Origin: Bacteroidales bacterium UBA4788
Lineage (GTDB): Bacteria > Bacteroidota > Bacteroidia > Bacteroidales > VadinHA17
DNA length: 15,859 nt
Direction of reading: 5' to 3'
NCBI GenBank assembly: GCA_002402965.1
Contig: DHGW01000083.1
Coordinates: forward strand, 1-15,859
Within the stretch, counting starts at the first letter, position 1. Each line of letters begins with the position of its first letter. Both the position numbers and the translations under genes were made by a program. The notes under the pieces are model-generated. The model saw nothing but the letters and a program-made list of their open reading frames with translations. It had not been told where the DNA came from and made no database searches. This document shows positions 15,172 through 15,859 of the stretch, piece after piece.

Positions 15172-15262
15172 AATATTATTATCAATTCCTATTTAGAATA
15201 CCTGCAGATATGTGATTTGATTATGATATCTAAACGGAATACAGTTTATCCAGAACATCAAG

Positions 15263-15859
15263 CTATATCTCATCCACCTCTTCCCTCTTGTCAATTGCAA
15301 CTGTCATTCCGTACGCCGCGGCGCCGGTTGCCCCGCCTCCCTCTTGTCCATTCATCATTGCCGTAAACTTCCGGGAGAGATTTCTGAACCATTTTTCCGG
15401 CAGGATTCCGGAGAGTGTCTTTACGATTGATATCAGCACATTTGATGAGACTTCATTAATCTTACGACCTTCAACTACTGCGAACGATTCTTTAAGTGCC
15501 TCAGGGAATTCGGTTTCATGGCCGGCATTGATGCTTGACACGGTAATGTGCAGTGCAGGCGGGAACTGCAGCTTGTCGAGATTCCACCCCCTTTTTGCCA
15601 GTTCATCACCAACCCGGTAGATATCGTGGCGGTCAGAGCAGAATGAAAATACGCTCATCACCGGGTTACCTATTACTTTTAGTCCCGGCATTGATTCAAT
15701 GCCTTCTCTCAGTTTCCTTGTGGTATTCATCACTCTTTCGGCCATCCGCTGGTAGCCGTCGTGTCCGTAGGTTTTCAGTGCTGCCCATGCACCTGCGATA
15801 GGGGCTCCCGACCTTGTTCCCAGCATGGTGGGAGAGGCGTAGAGGCCGTCCGGCCAGCT
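15263..15859 (-). CDS. Sphingosine-1-phosphate-lyase-like PLP enzyme (partial, 3' end)
   Basis: The reading frame stays open to the window edge, so the start is missing; 198 C-terminal residues are visible and the ATG at 15826 is internal. The segment GLYASPTMLGTRSG closely resembles the GIYASPTIAGSRPG stretch of sphingosine-1-phosphate lyases. DIYRVGDELAKRGWNLDKLQFPPALH and the late TGAAAYGM (compare TGMGAIYGM) also match that family. These enzymes use pyridoxal phosphate to cleave phosphorylated long-chain bases to an aldehyde and phosphoethanolamine. The Schiff-base lysine would lie upstream of the window. Many Bacteroidota make sphingolipids, so turnover of such lipids is plausible. Oddity: about 40 extra residues (15338-15460), including a hydrophobic VLISIVKTLSGIL stretch, separate the last two conserved blocks. 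A related group II amino-acid decarboxylase is the alternative. Confidence 0.82.
   Translation of the reverse strand, partial: SWPDGLYASPTMLGTRSGAPIAGAWAALKTYGHDGYQRMAERVMNTTRKLREGIESMPGLKVIGNPVMSVFSFCSDRHDIYRVGDELAKRGWNLDKLQFPPALHITVSSINAGHETEFPEALKESFAVVEGRKINEVSSNVLISIVKTLSGILPEKWFRNLSRKFTAMMNGQEGGGATGAAAYGMTVAIDKREEVDEI

Larger units (their letters stand above)
15113..15191. repeat. 8-bp inverted repeat flanking the perR promoter
   Basis: TAGGAATT (15113-15120) and AATTCCTA (15184-15191) are exact inverted copies 63 bases apart. One is downstream of the predicted start site and partly overlaps the 20-bp operator; the other is upstream of the -33 element. They could be paired regulator sites, or chance in AT-rich DNA. 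Confidence 0.35.

Noticed and set aside
15206..15231. AGATAT/ATATCT hairpin after the lyase-like gene as a terminator
   Set aside because: The arms are only six AT-rich pairs with a 14-base loop and no following T run, so it is too weak to call.
1..15859. Search for tRNA, rRNA, riboswitch, toxin-antitoxin, phage or defence genes
   Set aside because: No matching structure or protein motif was recognised in any gap or on either strand; the coding genes are all metabolic, stress-response or transport families.

Overview
The window looks like a chromosomal segment from a Bacteroidota bacterium, probably of the Bacteroidales/Marinilabiliales type. Three things support this. The promoters fit the Bacteroidetes -33 TTTG / -7 TAnnTTTG pattern. 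Shine-Dalgarno sequences are mostly absent. The gene content includes a SusA-like periplasmic amylase, a Bacteroides-type Dps-like ferritin and a sphingosine-1-phosphate-lyase-like enzyme. All assignments come from reading the sequence and translations; no database search was run.

Layout. (1) 20-7844, minus strand: a tightly packed five-gene maltose/maltodextrin operon. In transcription order it encodes an MFS sugar importer, beta-phosphoglucomutase, a GH65 maltose phosphorylase, a SusA-like GH13 enzyme with a Sec signal peptide, and a GH13 lipoprotein. It ends in a textbook terminator at 20-49. The two GH13 enzymes would cut maltodextrins in the cell envelope and the MFS protein would import maltose. 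The phosphorylase would split maltose into glucose and beta-glucose-1-phosphate, and the mutase would make glucose-6-phosphate, saving one ATP per maltose. No SusC/SusD pair or regulator is in view. (2) 7845-8121: a divergent control region with a promoter for each direction and LacI-like palindromes. (3) 8122-9738, plus strand: class I iron-sulfur fumarase. It is flanked by heptanucleotide repeat arrays in opposite orientations; one overlaps its promoter and the other encodes its last residues. (4) 9739-10113: a gene-free stretch full of repeats and hairpins. (5) 10114-11778, plus strand: asparagine synthetase B. (6) 11779-11899: convergent gap with a 32-bp imperfect palindrome. (7) 11900-15108, minus strand: a compact peroxide-defence operon encoding PerR, catalase, a Dps-like ferritin and an archaeal-type Prx6 peroxiredoxin. 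It has a very good Bacteroidetes promoter and a 20-bp inverted repeat over the predicted transcription start. (8) 15263-15859, minus strand: the 3' part of a sphingosine-1-phosphate-lyase-like PLP enzyme that runs off the window.

The genes belong to known families and I see no clearly new multi-gene system. The most unusual signals are in the non-coding DNA: the two heptamer arrays around the fumarase gene, the paired stem-loop units upstream of asnB, and the operator in the perR promoter. Among proteins, the oddities are a PerR that keeps all five regulatory-metal ligands but lacks the second structural Cys pair, and an extra segment near the C-terminus of the lyase.
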